A stretch of 46,856 nt of DNA from an uncultured Flavobacteriaceae bacterium (GCA_905479835.1 CAJQNZ010000028.1:1-46856); one strand, 5' to 3'. Counted from the first letter of the stretch, positions 36,228 to 45,540 are shown. Numbers and translations: made by a program. The notes: generated by a model from the letters alone, not told the origin.

Positions 36228-37460
36228 TTAGATAAGTTGTTTTAATGCGATTTCAAAAGCAGTTTTACATATTTCTGTCTTACTGTTATTTTGATAATGT
36301 GTTTTTATTAGTGCGTTTTTAATAGTATTGGATGTATCTTCAAAAATTTCTTGATCATTTAGCGGTAGTGACCTTTTTTCCTCCATCAAATATGCAAAAA
36401 CCCTTGCAATACCACAATTGGAAATGAAATCTGGAAGTAGACTCACTTTTTGATCAGTATACTCCATTATTGGTCCAAAAAATATTTCTTTATCTGCAAA
36501 TGGAACATTGGCTCCAGGAGAAATAACTTCTAATCCAGAGGATATCATTTGGGAAATTTGATTTTTAGAAACCAATCTTGACGCTGCTGCTGGAACAAAA
36601 ATCTCAACAGGTAATGACCATATTTTTTGATTAATTTCTTCAAATGGAATCATGTTCTGTGACACCAATTTATTACCATCTTTCCCAAGAAACAAGTCTC
36701 TCATTTCGCTCATAGAAAACCCTTCTTCATCAATCAACCCTCCATCTCTATCTATAATACCGACAACCTTGGCTCCTAGTTGAGTTAAATAATATGCTGC
36801 AGCAGAACCTACATTACCAAATCCTTGCACAACTGCTCTTTTTCCTTTTATTGAACCTCCATAGATCCCATAATAATGTTTTACAGCCTCTGCAACCCCA
36901 TAACCAGTTAACATATCTGCAACTGTATATTTTCTAGATAGGTCAGGAGAGAATTTCTTAGATTCAATAATTTTAATTACTCCGAGACGCAATTGCCCTA
37001 TTCTATTAATTTTATCTGCTTCTGAAGGCTTAAAATGACCATTGAAGATTCCTTCTTGAGGATGCCATACTCCACAGTCTTCTGTAATAGGTATTACATC
37101 TTTATCTGCATCGACATTTAAATCTCCTCCAGTTCCATAATAATGCTTTAATAATGGCGTAACTGCTTTATACCAACGTTCCAATACACCTCTTTTTCTA
37201 GGGTCATTTGGGTCAAAATTAATCCCAGATTTAGCACCGCCTATTGCAGGTCCAGATACCGTGAATTTCACTTCCATAGTCTTGGCCAACGAAAGAACTT
37301 CATTTTTATCCAAGCCTTTTCTCATTCTCGTTCCACCTCCTGCTGCACCTCCTCTTAATGAGTTTATTACTGTCCAACCCTCAGCATCTGTTTCTTGATC
37401 CTTCCAATGAAAAACTATTTCTGGCTCTTTATTCTCGTACTTCTTAAGTAATTCCTTCAT
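36228..37460 (-). CDS. Glu/Leu/Phe/Val family amino-acid dehydrogenase
   Basis: A 410-residue oxidoreductase that interconverts an amino acid and its 2-oxo acid with ammonia and NAD(P). The N-terminal catalytic domain contains RGGAAGGGTRMRKG and SGPAIGGAKSGI (catalytic Lys in GAKSGI). The Rossmann domain has VVQGFGNVGSAAAYYL. The length is shorter than classical hexameric glutamate dehydrogenase (about 450) and nearer to leucine/valine-type enzymes, so exact substrate is uncertain. It is followed after 12 nt by nhaD. Its promoter probably lies in the short gap before anmK. Confidence 0.88.
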   Translation of the reverse strand: MKELLKKYENKEPEIVFHWKDQETDAEGWTVINSLRGGAAGGGTRMRKGLDKNEVLSLAKTMEVKFTVSGPAIGGAKSGINFDPNDPRKRGVLERWYKAVTPLLKHYYGTGGDLNVDADKDVIPITEDCGVWHPQEGIFNGHFKPSEADKINRIGQLRLGVIKIIESKKFSPDLSRKYTVADMLTGYGVAEAVKHYYGIYGGSIKGKRAVVQGFGNVGSAAAYYLTQLGAKVVGIIDRDGGLIDEEGFSMSEMRDLFLGKDGNKLVSQNMIPFEEINQKIWSLPVEIFVPAAASRLVSKNQISQMISSGLEVISPGANVPFADKEIFFGPIMEYTDQKVSLLPDFISNCGIARVFAYLMEEKRSLPLNDQEIFEDTSNTIKNALIKTHYQNNSKTEICKTAFEIALKQLI

Positions 37461-37478
37461 TAATAAATTTTATACTTA

Positions 37479-37486
37479 CAAATATA
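37479..37486 (-). promoter_or_regulatory. Bacteroidota -7 promoter box upstream of the dehydrogenase gene
   Basis: The octamer reads TATATTTG on the minus strand, 18 nt before the start. It lies between this gene and the end of anmK, suggesting that the dehydrogenase-nhaD pair has its own promoter. Confidence 0.45.
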
Positions 37487-37491
37487 TCAAA

Positions 37492-38550
37492 TTAAGTACT
37501 AAAAATTTTACCGCTTGAATGGTCTTTTTTCGCACCTGTCACACTATGAAGGCAATTAACCTGATTATCAATACGCAACAAACCTAAAAAAGAAAATATT
37601 AACGCTTCTTTATAGTTGATTATAGTCTCATTTGGCACAATAACCTCATTTGAAATTACTTTTTCCAATTCATTGATAAGAAAAATATTAAATGCTCCTC
37701 CTCCAGTAATTAAAAGTTTTCCAGAAAATTTGATTTTATTTGAAATTTGAATAACAATATGCTGAATAAATGTTCTTAAGATATCTTCAATTTCAAGATT
37801 GTACTTCTCAATCAATGGAAACACTTCAGAAATGACAAACTCATAGCCTAGAGATTTTGGCATCAAACTTTTATAAAATGCTATTTCATTTAATTCTAAT
37901 AATAAATTTTTACAGACCTTCCCTTTTGAAGCCAAAATACCTTTATCATCATATTCCAACCCTTTTTTATTAGCATAAAAATTCATCACAATATTTACAG
38001 GACATATATCAAATGCTATTCTTTCATTCTTTTGTTCAAAAGAAATATTAGCAAACCCTCCTAAATTCAAACAATAATCATACTCCGAAAACAACAACTT
38101 ATCACCTATCGGGACTAAAGGTGCTCCTTGACCTCCTATTTCAACATCTTGCGTTCTAAAATCACACACCACCTTTCTTCCTGTAATTTCAGAAATTGTT
38201 TTTCCATCACCTATCTGCAAAGTGTATCCATTACCTGGATCATGAAATATGGTATGACCATGAGACGCAATGAAATCCAACATATTTATTTGGTGCTTCT
38301 CAATAAAATTATTTGTTAAAACACCTAGATACTTACCATACTCAATATCCAATTCTTTTAATTGATCTTTGGGCTCTGAAAAAGCATTTTTTAACCGTTG
38401 CTTCCATAATTCCGAATAGGGAATTGTATCTGAATGAATTATATCAAATGTATATTCTTTTCCTTTATTAAAGTTCACATAAACAATATCTACTCCGTCT
38501 AAGGAGGTTCCACTCATCAATCCAATTGAATATACTTTTTTCAAATTCAT
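37492..38550 (-). CDS. anmK: Anhydro-N-acetylmuramic acid kinase
   Basis: A 352-residue ASKHA kinase that opens and phosphorylates 1,6-anhydro-MurNAc released by lytic transglycosylases, giving MurNAc-6-phosphate in peptidoglycan recycling. The start motif GLMSGTSLDGVDIVYV is diagnostic. Later family segments are IASHGHTIFHDPG, CDFRTQDVEIGGQGAPLVP and LLITGGGAFN. Length is normal. It is divergent from the acyl-CoA dehydrogenase gene, with about 104 nt between the starts. Confidence 0.95.
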   Translation of the reverse strand: MNLKKVYSIGLMSGTSLDGVDIVYVNFNKGKEYTFDIIHSDTIPYSELWKQRLKNAFSEPKDQLKELDIEYGKYLGVLTNNFIEKHQINMLDFIASHGHTIFHDPGNGYTLQIGDGKTISEITGRKVVCDFRTQDVEIGGQGAPLVPIGDKLLFSEYDYCLNLGGFANISFEQKNERIAFDICPVNIVMNFYANKKGLEYDDKGILASKGKVCKNLLLELNEIAFYKSLMPKSLGYEFVISEVFPLIEKYNLEIEDILRTFIQHIVIQISNKIKFSGKLLITGGGAFNIFLINELEKVISNEVIVPNETIINYKEALIFSFLGLLRIDNQVNCLHSVTGAKKDHSSGKIFST

Positions 38551-38621
38551 TTCGTAAAAATACGAATCCTTTTAATTCTATTTCTACTATTTTTTTAACA
38601 ATAAAATTCAAACAAAACTAC

Positions 38622-38629
38622 TATCTTTG
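38622..38629 (+). promoter_or_regulatory. Bacteroidota -7 promoter box upstream of the acyl-CoA dehydrogenase
   Basis: TATCTTTG is a textbook match to TAnnTTTG, 25 nt before the ATG at 38655. Its position inside the longer open frame also argues that the true start is 38655 rather than the upstream ATG at 38526. No clear -33 TTG is seen. Confidence 0.65.
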
Positions 38630-38654
38630 CAAAAAAAACAAATACACATATTTT

Positions 38655-39797
38655 ATGGATTTTAGTTTATCAGAAGAGCATTTAATGATTCGTGAAGCTG
38701 CAAGAGATTTCGCACAGAGTGAGTTATTACCAGGAGTAATTGAAAGAGATAATGCACAATCTTTTCCAGATGAGTTGGTCAAGAAAATGGGAGAATTAGG
38801 GTTCATGGGAATCATGGTTGACCCAAAATATGGAGGAAGCGGTATGGATGCAATCTCTTATGTATTAATTATGGAAGAACTTTCTAAAATTGATGCTTCA
38901 GCCTCTGTAATGGTGTCTGTAAATAATTCACTGGTATGCTACGGATTAGAAGCATATGGTAATGAGGATCAAAAACAAAAATACTTAACAAAGCTTGCAA
39001 CAGGAGAATTTATTGGAGCGTTCTGCTTAAGTGAACCTGAAGCAGGAAGTGATGCTACCTCACAAGTAACTACGGCAGAAGATAAAGGAGATCATTATAT
39101 ACTAAATGGAACCAAAAACTGGATTACTAATGGTGGAAGATCTGATGTATATTTAGTAATTGCTCAGACTGATAGAAGTAAAAAACATAAAGGAATCAAT
39201 GCTTTTATCGTAGAAAGAGGAATGGAAGGATTTATTATTGGACCGAAAGAAGACAAACTAGGAATTCGTGGTTCAGATACTCATACATTGCAATTTAATG
39301 ATGTGAAAGTTCCTAAAGAAAATAGAATAGGTGAAGATGGGTTTGGGTTTAAGTTTGCAATGAAAACTTTATCTGGAGGTAGAATCGGGATTGCAGCTCA
39401 AGCATTAGGTATTGCTGGAGGTGCTTATGAACTTGCATTAAAATATTCTAAGGAACGTAAAACATTTGGCACTGAAATATGTAATCATCAAGCAATCGCT
39501 TTTAAATTGGCTGATATGGCAACTGAAATTGAAGCTGCAAGATATCTAGTTATGAAAGCTGCATGGGATAAGGATCAAGGAAATAGTTATGACATGTCAA
39601 GTGCAATGGCCAAGTTATACGCTTCGAAAGTTGCAATGGAACAGACCGTTGAGGCTGTTCAGATCCATGGAGGAAATGGATTTGTAAAAGAATATCATGT
39701 GGAAAGAATGATGCGTGATGCAAAAATCACTCAGATTTATGAAGGAACTTCTGAAATTCAAAAAATTGTAATTTCTAGAGGTGTGATAAAAGGATAA
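38655..39797 (+). CDS. Acyl-CoA dehydrogenase
   Basis: A 380-residue FAD enzyme of the short/medium-chain acyl-CoA dehydrogenase family, catalysing the first step of fatty-acid or branched-chain acyl-CoA beta-oxidation. The signature segments AFCLSEPEAGSDATS, ERKTFG and QIYEGTSEIQKIV are intact; the last includes the region of the family's catalytic Glu. An in-frame ATG 43 codons upstream exists. The start at MDFSLSEEHLM matches relatives and follows a promoter box. It is monocistronic with a good terminator 21 nt downstream. Chain-length preference cannot be read from sequence. Confidence 0.93.
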   Translation: MDFSLSEEHLMIREAARDFAQSELLPGVIERDNAQSFPDELVKKMGELGFMGIMVDPKYGGSGMDAISYVLIMEELSKIDASASVMVSVNNSLVCYGLEAYGNEDQKQKYLTKLATGEFIGAFCLSEPEAGSDATSQVTTAEDKGDHYILNGTKNWITNGGRSDVYLVIAQTDRSKKHKGINAFIVERGMEGFIIGPKEDKLGIRGSDTHTLQFNDVKVPKENRIGEDGFGFKFAMKTLSGGRIGIAAQALGIAGGAYELALKYSKERKTFGTEICNHQAIAFKLADMATEIEAARYLVMKAAWDKDQGNSYDMSSAMAKLYASKVAMEQTVEAVQIHGGNGFVKEYHVERMMRDAKITQIYEGTSEIQKIVISRGVIKG

Positions 39798-40094
39798 TGT
39801 TTATTTTAATAAATTAACAGCTGACTTCATGGAGTCAGCTTTTTTTATGCTTTTTTTCTACAAAATACACTTTTATCATAATCATAAAAAACAGGTTTAG
39901 AATTTATCAACTTGAAATATTACCTTATTTTTAATATCAAATATTATTATAAAAATATTTTTTTATCTGTTTTTAAATCTAAAAAAAATCAAATTGATGA
40001 GTTCTATAAATTCAATAACAATTATTTCATTTTTTATTATTTACTTTTATAATTAAAATCAGGAAATTAGGTCTTATAACTTAAAAATAACAAC
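39798..40094. other. Non-coding stretch before the PEP carboxylase gene
   Basis: It contains the acyl-CoA dehydrogenase terminator, then about 240 nt of very AT-rich DNA. No gene or clear promoter box is seen, but the ppc promoter should be here. Confidence 0.6.
39819..39840 (+). terminator. Rho-independent terminator after the acyl-CoA dehydrogenase
   Basis: An 8-bp perfect stem AGCTGACT / AGTCAGCT with a 6-nt loop is followed immediately by six T and starts 21 nt after the stop codon. Confidence 0.9.
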
Positions 40095-42674
40095 ATGTCA
40101 AACCAACCAAAAATTGCTAGATTTAATCAAAATGTACTGTCTAAATATCAAATATACAATAGTATTTTTATGACACTCCCTTTTGACTCAATTACAAAAA
40201 CAGGGGTTTTACTGCCGTTGTTTCATGAGACCTGTGAAAAAGGCTTTAAAATAGGTAATAATCCAACTGCAATCGTTCACACCTTTTTTGAAAAATATCA
40301 AGCAAGACGATCTCCAGAAAGCCAGATCAATTTACTCTTTCGTTTTATACAATATATTGAACGTCAAGTTGTATTGTTTGACGCGATTGAAGATGCTGCC
40401 TTCCCAACCGTTCATAATATGGATGGTATCGGTACATTAAGAAGTCTAAAAGAAAAGACAACTGCTGAAAATAAATTGGAAATACTTCAGAAATGTATTG
40501 AAGAATTTAAAGTGAGAATTGTCTTGACTGCTCATCCTACTCAATTTTATCCTGGATCAGTTTTAGGTATTATTACTGATTTAACAGATGCTATCAAGGA
40601 AAATGATTTATTACGCATTAATGATTTATTAGCACAACTTGGAAAAACACCATTCTTTAAGCATAAAAAACCAACACCTTATGATGAGGCTGTAAGTTTA
40701 ATATGGTATTTAGAAAATGTGTTTTATAAATCATTTGGAAAGATATATGATTACATTCAACAAAATATATTTGAAGGAAAACATATTGATAACGATATTA
40801 TTAATATTGGTTTTTGGCCTGGAGGAGACAGAGATGGAAACCCTTTTGTTACCCCAGAAATTACACTAAAAGTTGCAAAAAGACTAAAAGAAACAGTTAT
40901 AAAAAACTATTATCGAGATGTGAGAAAACTTCGCAGAAAACTAACATTTGAAGGAGTTGAAGAAAAAATAGTAGTTCTAGAAACTGAATTGTATAAAATT
41001 ATTACCAATAAAAAAACTCATTTAACATTAGAGAGTTTTAAATTAGACTTAAAAGAAATTAAACAACATATTGTTGATAATCATCAATCACTTTATGTTT
41101 CTGAAATTAATAGTTTGATAAATAAGGTACATCTATTTGGTTTTCATTTTGCCAATTTAGACATTCGTCAAGATAGTAGAAAACATGAAGAATATTTCAA
41201 TAACATGGTAAATACTATGATTGAAAACAAAAGTGAAAGTTTGCCTAAAAACTATCATAATTTATCAGAAAAAGAACAAGTTAAAATTCTTTCTGAAATC
41301 AAAGGTTCTGTTGATTTATCATTGATAAAAGATCAAGATACACTTAAGGCTTTAAACACCATAAAGGCATTAAAAACTATCCAAGAAACAAATGGAGAAA
41401 AGGCAGCAAATAGATATATCATAAGTAATAATCAATCAACATTGCATGTGATGCAACTATTTGCAATGCTTAAATTAGTTGCTTTTCAAGAGAAGTTGAC
41501 TGTTGATATTGGACCTCTTTTTGAAACGATTACAGATTTAAAAAATGCTCCAAAAGTTATGGAAGAATTATATACTAATCCAGTATATGCTGCACATTTA
41601 AAATCTCGTGGAAACAGACAGACAATTATGCTTGGCTTTAGCGATGGTACAAAAGATGGAGGATATTTAATGGCAAATTGGGCTATATATAAAGCAAAAG
41701 AAAACTTAACAAAGATCTCGAGAAAATACGATATAACCGTTATTTTCTTTGATGGACGAGGAGGTCCTCCTGCTCGTGGAGGTGGAAAAACACATAATTT
41801 TTATGCATCTTTAGGGCCTACTATAGAAGATAAAGAAGTACAATTAACAATTCAAGGTCAGACGATTAGTTCAAATTTTGGAACATTAGACTCTTCACAA
41901 TACAATCTAGAACAATTAATCAGTTCAGGAGTCCACAATAGATTAAGTGATACTGATTTAAGCATGCTTCCTGAAAATAGAATTGTTATGGATAACCTTG
42001 CAAAATTAAGTTATGAAGCTTATGTGAATTTTAAAGCACATCCAAAGTTTATTTCATATTTGGAGCATATGAGTACACTTAAATATTATGCTAAAACGAA
42101 TATCGGAAGTCGACCTTCTAAAAGGGGAAAAGCAGAAGGATTGGTTTTTGAAGATTTAAGAGCTATACCATTTGTAGGATCTTGGAGCCAATTAAAACAA
42201 AATGTACCAGGTTTTTTTGGAGTAGGAACCGCATTAAAAAGTTATGAAGATGCTGGTGAATTTGAAAAAGCACAACATTTATTTAAAACGTCAAGCTTCT
42301 TTAAAACATTGATTGAAAATAGTATGATGTCTTTGTCTAAATCATTTTTTGATTTGACTAAATACATGTCAGAAGATGAAGAATATGGTGAGTTTTGGAA
42401 TATTATTCATACAGAATACCAAACAACAAAACGTCTTATTTTAAAACTCACAGGATTTACGGAGTTAATGCAAGAAGAACCTGCAGGTAAAGCATCCATT
42501 GCAATTAGAGAATCAATTGTGTTACCATTGTTGACCATTCAGCAGTATGCGTTAAAAAAGATTCAAGAACTTAAAAAAGAAAAAGTAATCGATGAAGCGC
42601 AAATTAAAGTGTATGAAAAAATTGTGACACGCTCCTTGTTTGGAAATATAAACGCAAGTCGTAACTCTGCTTAA
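40095..42674 (+). CDS. ppc: Phosphoenolpyruvate carboxylase
   Basis: An 859-residue enzyme that carboxylates PEP to oxaloacetate to refill the TCA cycle. The active-site elements are the His in TAHPTQFYPG (about residue 150), the GFWPGGDRDGNPFVTPE segment and the Gly-rich RGGPPARGGG loop followed by KTHNFY. The LGFSDGTKDGG motif takes the place of the common SYSDSGKDAG. The C-terminus ends RNSA rather than the usual RNTG. These differences look like a lineage variant, not damage, because all domains are present and the length is normal. The gene is monocistronic, with a strong shared terminator before amt. Confidence 0.94.
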   Translation: MSNQPKIARFNQNVLSKYQIYNSIFMTLPFDSITKTGVLLPLFHETCEKGFKIGNNPTAIVHTFFEKYQARRSPESQINLLFRFIQYIERQVVLFDAIEDAAFPTVHNMDGIGTLRSLKEKTTAENKLEILQKCIEEFKVRIVLTAHPTQFYPGSVLGIITDLTDAIKENDLLRINDLLAQLGKTPFFKHKKPTPYDEAVSLIWYLENVFYKSFGKIYDYIQQNIFEGKHIDNDIINIGFWPGGDRDGNPFVTPEITLKVAKRLKETVIKNYYRDVRKLRRKLTFEGVEEKIVVLETELYKIITNKKTHLTLESFKLDLKEIKQHIVDNHQSLYVSEINSLINKVHLFGFHFANLDIRQDSRKHEEYFNNMVNTMIENKSESLPKNYHNLSEKEQVKILSEIKGSVDLSLIKDQDTLKALNTIKALKTIQETNGEKAANRYIISNNQSTLHVMQLFAMLKLVAFQEKLTVDIGPLFETITDLKNAPKVMEELYTNPVYAAHLKSRGNRQTIMLGFSDGTKDGGYLMANWAIYKAKENLTKISRKYDITVIFFDGRGGPPARGGGKTHNFYASLGPTIEDKEVQLTIQGQTISSNFGTLDSSQYNLEQLISSGVHNRLSDTDLSMLPENRIVMDNLAKLSYEAYVNFKAHPKFISYLEHMSTLKYYAKTNIGSRPSKRGKAEGLVFEDLRAIPFVGSWSQLKQNVPGFFGVGTALKSYEDAGEFEKAQHLFKTSSFFKTLIENSMMSLSKSFFDLTKYMSEDEEYGEFWNIIHTEYQTTKRLILKLTGFTELMQEEPAGKASIAIRESIVLPLLTIQQYALKKIQELKKEKVIDEAQIKVYEKIVTRSLFGNINASRNSA

Positions 42675-42704
42675 TAGATATCTTATAAAATTAGTTGTAA
42701 AACA

Positions 42705-42739
42705 AAAACCCTCAAAACAATATTAGCTTTGAGGGTTTT
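42705..42739. terminator. Bidirectional terminator between ppc and amt
   Basis: A 12-bp stem AAAACCCTCAAA / TTTGAGGGTTTT with an 11-nt loop lies between two converging genes. The A- and T-rich arms can act in both directions. Confidence 0.85.
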
Positions 42740-42765
42740 CTATTTATTAACCAATAAATTAATTT

Positions 42766-43998
42766 TTAATGCTCATTTAATCTAAAATCTGGATACGCAT
42801 CCATTCCATGTTCATGTGAATCAAGACCTTCAAGTTCTTCGCGTTCTGAAACTCTTATCCCAACAGTTTTCTTCAATGTATAAATAATTATAAAAGAAGA
42901 CACTATACAAAGTACAGCATAAGAAGCAACACCAATAAGTTGGCTTAAAAATTGAGATCCACCAGCAAGTTCTCCAAAAATACCAACTGCTAAAGTTCCC
43001 CAGACTCCACATACTAAATGCACAGCTATTGCTCCTACAGGATCATCTAATTTTAATCGATCAATTAATGAAACTGCAAATACAATGATCGCTCCAGCAA
43101 TCCCTCCAATAAGTATCGCATCCGTTGGACTCATCTGATCTGCACCAGCAGTAATACCAACTAAACCTCCAAGTATACCATTTAAAAACATGGTTAAATC
43201 TAAATTTTTATATTTAATAGTTGATACAAGTGCTGCAACTACACCACCTGCAGCAGCAGCTAAACAAGTTGTTACAAGTGTTAATGAAGTTAAAGCTGGA
43301 TCTGCAGATAAAACAGAACCTCCATTAAATCCAAACCAACCTAACCATAAGATGATAACTCCTGCAGTTGCCAATGGAATATTATGTCCAGGAATCGCTT
43401 GTATTTCTCCTTCTTTGAATTTTCCAATCCTTGATCCTAACAAACAAACTGCCACTAGTGCTGCCCATCCTCCAACAGAATGCACAAGTGTTGATCCTGC
43501 AAAATCATAAAAAGGAGTTGATAATTGGTCTAAAAATCCGCCTCCCCATTTCCAAGAACCTGCAATTGGGTAGATCAATCCAACATAGATTATTGTGAAA
43601 ATCATAAAAGGCCCTATTTTCATTCGTTCAGCAACTGCTCCAGATACAATGGTTGCAGCTGTTGCGGCAAACATTCCTTGGAATAAGAAATCTGTCCAAT
43701 ATGTATAACCTTCATTATAGCCTAGATCTAAATCTCCAGCATCAGTAAATGGAGCATCTAAACCAAAACCTGCAAACCCTAAAAATCCATTAAAATCTCC
43801 AGGATACATTAAATTAAATCCAACTAATGTGTATAATAATAATCCAACTGTGATAATAAACATATTTTTGAATAAAATATTTATTGTATTTTTTTGTCTT
43901 GTAAGTCCGATTTCTAAAAACGCAAAACCAAGATGCATAAAGAAAACGAGTGCCGTACAGATCATCATCCATACATTATTTATAGTAAGTAATTCCAT
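42766..43998 (-). CDS. amt: Ammonium transporter
   Basis: A 410-residue, ~11-helix Amt/Rh protein that moves ammonium across the inner membrane. The twin pore histidines are in GSTLVHSVGGW and GAIAVHLVCGVWG. Other Amt hallmarks are GFALEIGLTR-like FAFLEIGLTRQKN at the N-terminus, the DFAGSTLVHS filter region and WLGWFGFNGGS. It ends in a short soluble tail. Its gene follows the PII gene by 7 nt; in many bacteria PII binds and closes Amt, so the pairing fits ammonium-dependent control. It is the last gene of the porin-PII-amt unit. Confidence 0.95.
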   Translation of the reverse strand: MELLTINNVWMMICTALVFFMHLGFAFLEIGLTRQKNTINILFKNMFIITVGLLLYTLVGFNLMYPGDFNGFLGFAGFGLDAPFTDAGDLDLGYNEGYTYWTDFLFQGMFAATAATIVSGAVAERMKIGPFMIFTIIYVGLIYPIAGSWKWGGGFLDQLSTPFYDFAGSTLVHSVGGWAALVAVCLLGSRIGKFKEGEIQAIPGHNIPLATAGVIILWLGWFGFNGGSVLSADPALTSLTLVTTCLAAAAGGVVAALVSTIKYKNLDLTMFLNGILGGLVGITAGADQMSPTDAILIGGIAGAIIVFAVSLIDRLKLDDPVGAIAVHLVCGVWGTLAVGIFGELAGGSQFLSQLIGVASYAVLCIVSSFIIIYTLKKTVGIRVSEREELEGLDSHEHGMDAYPDFRLNEH

Positions 43999-44005
43999 AT
44001 TCTTA

Positions 44006-44344
44006 TTATTTTAAAGTTTGACCGCCTTTTTCGCCCGTTCTAATTCTGTACACATCATCAATTTGTGAGATAAATATTTTTCCATCCCCAATTTCACCTG
44101 TAGCAGCAGATTCAAGTATTGCTTTAATAGTTACACTTTCAAAATCATCATTTACAACGATTGATATATAGCGCCTTTGGATATCACTTGTACTATAAGA
44201 GACACCTCTATAGACATGCCCTTCTTTTTCATTTCCTAGTCCTGTTACATCCCAATACGAGAAGAAATTTACACCAACCTCATGCAGTGCTTTTTTAACA
44301 GAAGAAAATTTTGATTTTCTAATAATTGCTTCAACTTTTTTCAT
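44006..44344 (-). CDS. PII-family nitrogen regulator
   Basis: A 112-residue PII signal protein. The C-terminal ATG EIGDGKIFIS and RIRTGEKG signatures are clear, and the T-loop has a Tyr in the expected place (YRGVSYSTSD). It should sense 2-oxoglutarate and ATP/ADP and control the adjacent Amt. The T-loop is somewhat different from E. coli GlnB/GlnK (IQRRYISIVV follows it). It lies between the porin gene (15 nt) and amt (7 nt), all one transcript. GlnK-like by context. Confidence 0.9.
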   Translation of the reverse strand: MKKVEAIIRKSKFSSVKKALHEVGVNFFSYWDVTGLGNEKEGHVYRGVSYSTSDIQRRYISIVVNDDFESVTIKAILESAATGEIGDGKIFISQIDDVYRIRTGEKGGQTLK

Positions 44345-44359
44345 TTTATATAGTTTTAG

Positions 44360-45355
44360 TTAAAATTTATAAATAGCAGTTAATGTAAAGGCGCTTAAAC
44401 TTTTTGTAGCATCTGAATCATTGTCAACATATACATCTTCAGAATTGCTATCAAGACGTAATTCTGGTTTGATAGTTAAATTATCAATAGTATAACTTCC
44501 TGTCAAAGTAACAGCATACACATCTAAAGCATCAGTAGATGCATCGATATCACTTAACCAATCAAAATATTCACTTCTTAAACCGATTGAGAAACTATCA
44601 GAAATAGCATACTGAGGATACAAAGCAGCACCCATAAAACCTTCTCCATTATTATCTACATATGCTGCATTAATTCCTAGATAAAAAGAATCTGAAACAT
44701 CAAAACCTCCTGTATAATCTATTTCAAAACCTAGCACTTCACCATCATCATAATAAAGGTTTAAGTATTGACCTGCATATCCTAATTGAGTACCTAAGGC
44801 ATAACCTCCTGTTGTGTTTTTATTTACATCTGTAGGATTCATAAATGCTAGCATCAAACTAAAATCTTCAGATAAAGCAAAATCTGCTTTTATACCAACA
44901 TGAGAAAATGGTCCACTAGAAAATAAATAAGATGTACTGTAGTTGAAATTTCCAGTTGGCGAAATTACTTCATATCCTAAATAGGTGTTGAAACGTCCTA
45001 ATGTTAATTTAGTTTTTTCACTTACATTCCAATAAGCATATAACTGATTTAGATTATATCCTCCAGTTGCAGCATCACCTCTTGGTCCAAAAACCAAATC
45101 TGCAACTGCACCTACTTTTCCTTTTTCATAAGATGTAATAAGATTTGCCATTCCTAATGCAAAGCCATTTTCGTCTGCAAACGATGTTCCGAATGATTGA
45201 CTTATATCGTCTGATGAAGATAAATTTGTTTGATAATAAACATCGACACTTCCTTCTAAAGAAAATTGTTGCTCTTTAGTCTCTGTTTCTGTAGTTTCTT
45301 GAGCTGTTACTATTATTGAAGCCAATAATAAAGTTAAAGTAAATAATTTTTTCAT
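44360..45355 (-). CDS. Outer-membrane beta-barrel porin of the nitrogen operon
   Basis: A 331-residue protein with a signal peptide (starting MKKLFTLTLLLASIIVTAQ) and many alternating amphipathic strands, ending in an aromatic residue (AIYKF), which indicates an outer-membrane barrel. It resembles the OmpL-like porin families (BBP2/Gcw_chp type) rather than TonB-dependent receptors. A start four codons upstream (45367) is possible, but the Met at 45355 gives a standard signal peptide. As first gene of the porin-PII-amt unit, it may let nitrogen compounds cross the outer membrane. That role is inferred from context. Confidence 0.75.
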   Translation of the reverse strand: MKKLFTLTLLLASIIVTAQETTETETKEQQFSLEGSVDVYYQTNLSSSDDISQSFGTSFADENGFALGMANLITSYEKGKVGAVADLVFGPRGDAATGGYNLNQLYAYWNVSEKTKLTLGRFNTYLGYEVISPTGNFNYSTSYLFSSGPFSHVGIKADFALSEDFSLMLAFMNPTDVNKNTTGGYALGTQLGYAGQYLNLYYDDGEVLGFEIDYTGGFDVSDSFYLGINAAYVDNNGEGFMGAALYPQYAISDSFSIGLRSEYFDWLSDIDASTDALDVYAVTLTGSYTIDNLTIKPELRLDSNSEDVYVDNDSDATKSLSAFTLTAIYKF

Positions 45356-45408
45356 AATAATTAACATTTATCGTTAGTAAGCACTCAAAACTATATAAAA
45401 AATCATCA

Positions 45409-45423
45409 ACCCCCTAAAAAATA
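45409..45423 (-). promoter_or_regulatory. Inverted copy of the 15-bp putative nitrogen-control motif
   Basis: The reverse complement reads TATTTTTTAGGGGGT, identical to the core of both 43-bp repeat units (45467-45481 and 45510-45524). It points toward the porin-PII-amt side, 54 nt before the start of that operon. Confidence 0.6.
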
Positions 45424-45454
45424 CACCCTATTAAATCTATTTTTATTATTATTA

Positions 45455-45540
45455 TATTTTAATCCCTATTTTTTAGGGGGTATAATAAATTTAATGATAT
45501 TTTAATCCCTATTTTTTAGGGGGTATAATAAATTTAATGA
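45455..45540 (+). repeat. Perfect 43-bp tandem duplication, likely operator
   Basis: Two adjacent identical 43-bp units (45455-45497 and 45498-45540) each contain TCCCTATTTTTTAGGGGGT with an imperfect CCCTA / TAGGG dyad. A few extra bases of a third unit follow. The repeat lies between the divergent nitrogen-assimilation genes, so a regulator-binding role is inferred. Confidence 0.8.

Noticed and set aside
38526-38654. N-terminal extension of the acyl-CoA dehydrogenase
   Set aside because: The added 43 residues are unlike the family and contain the TATCTTTG promoter box. The start at 38655 fits relatives.
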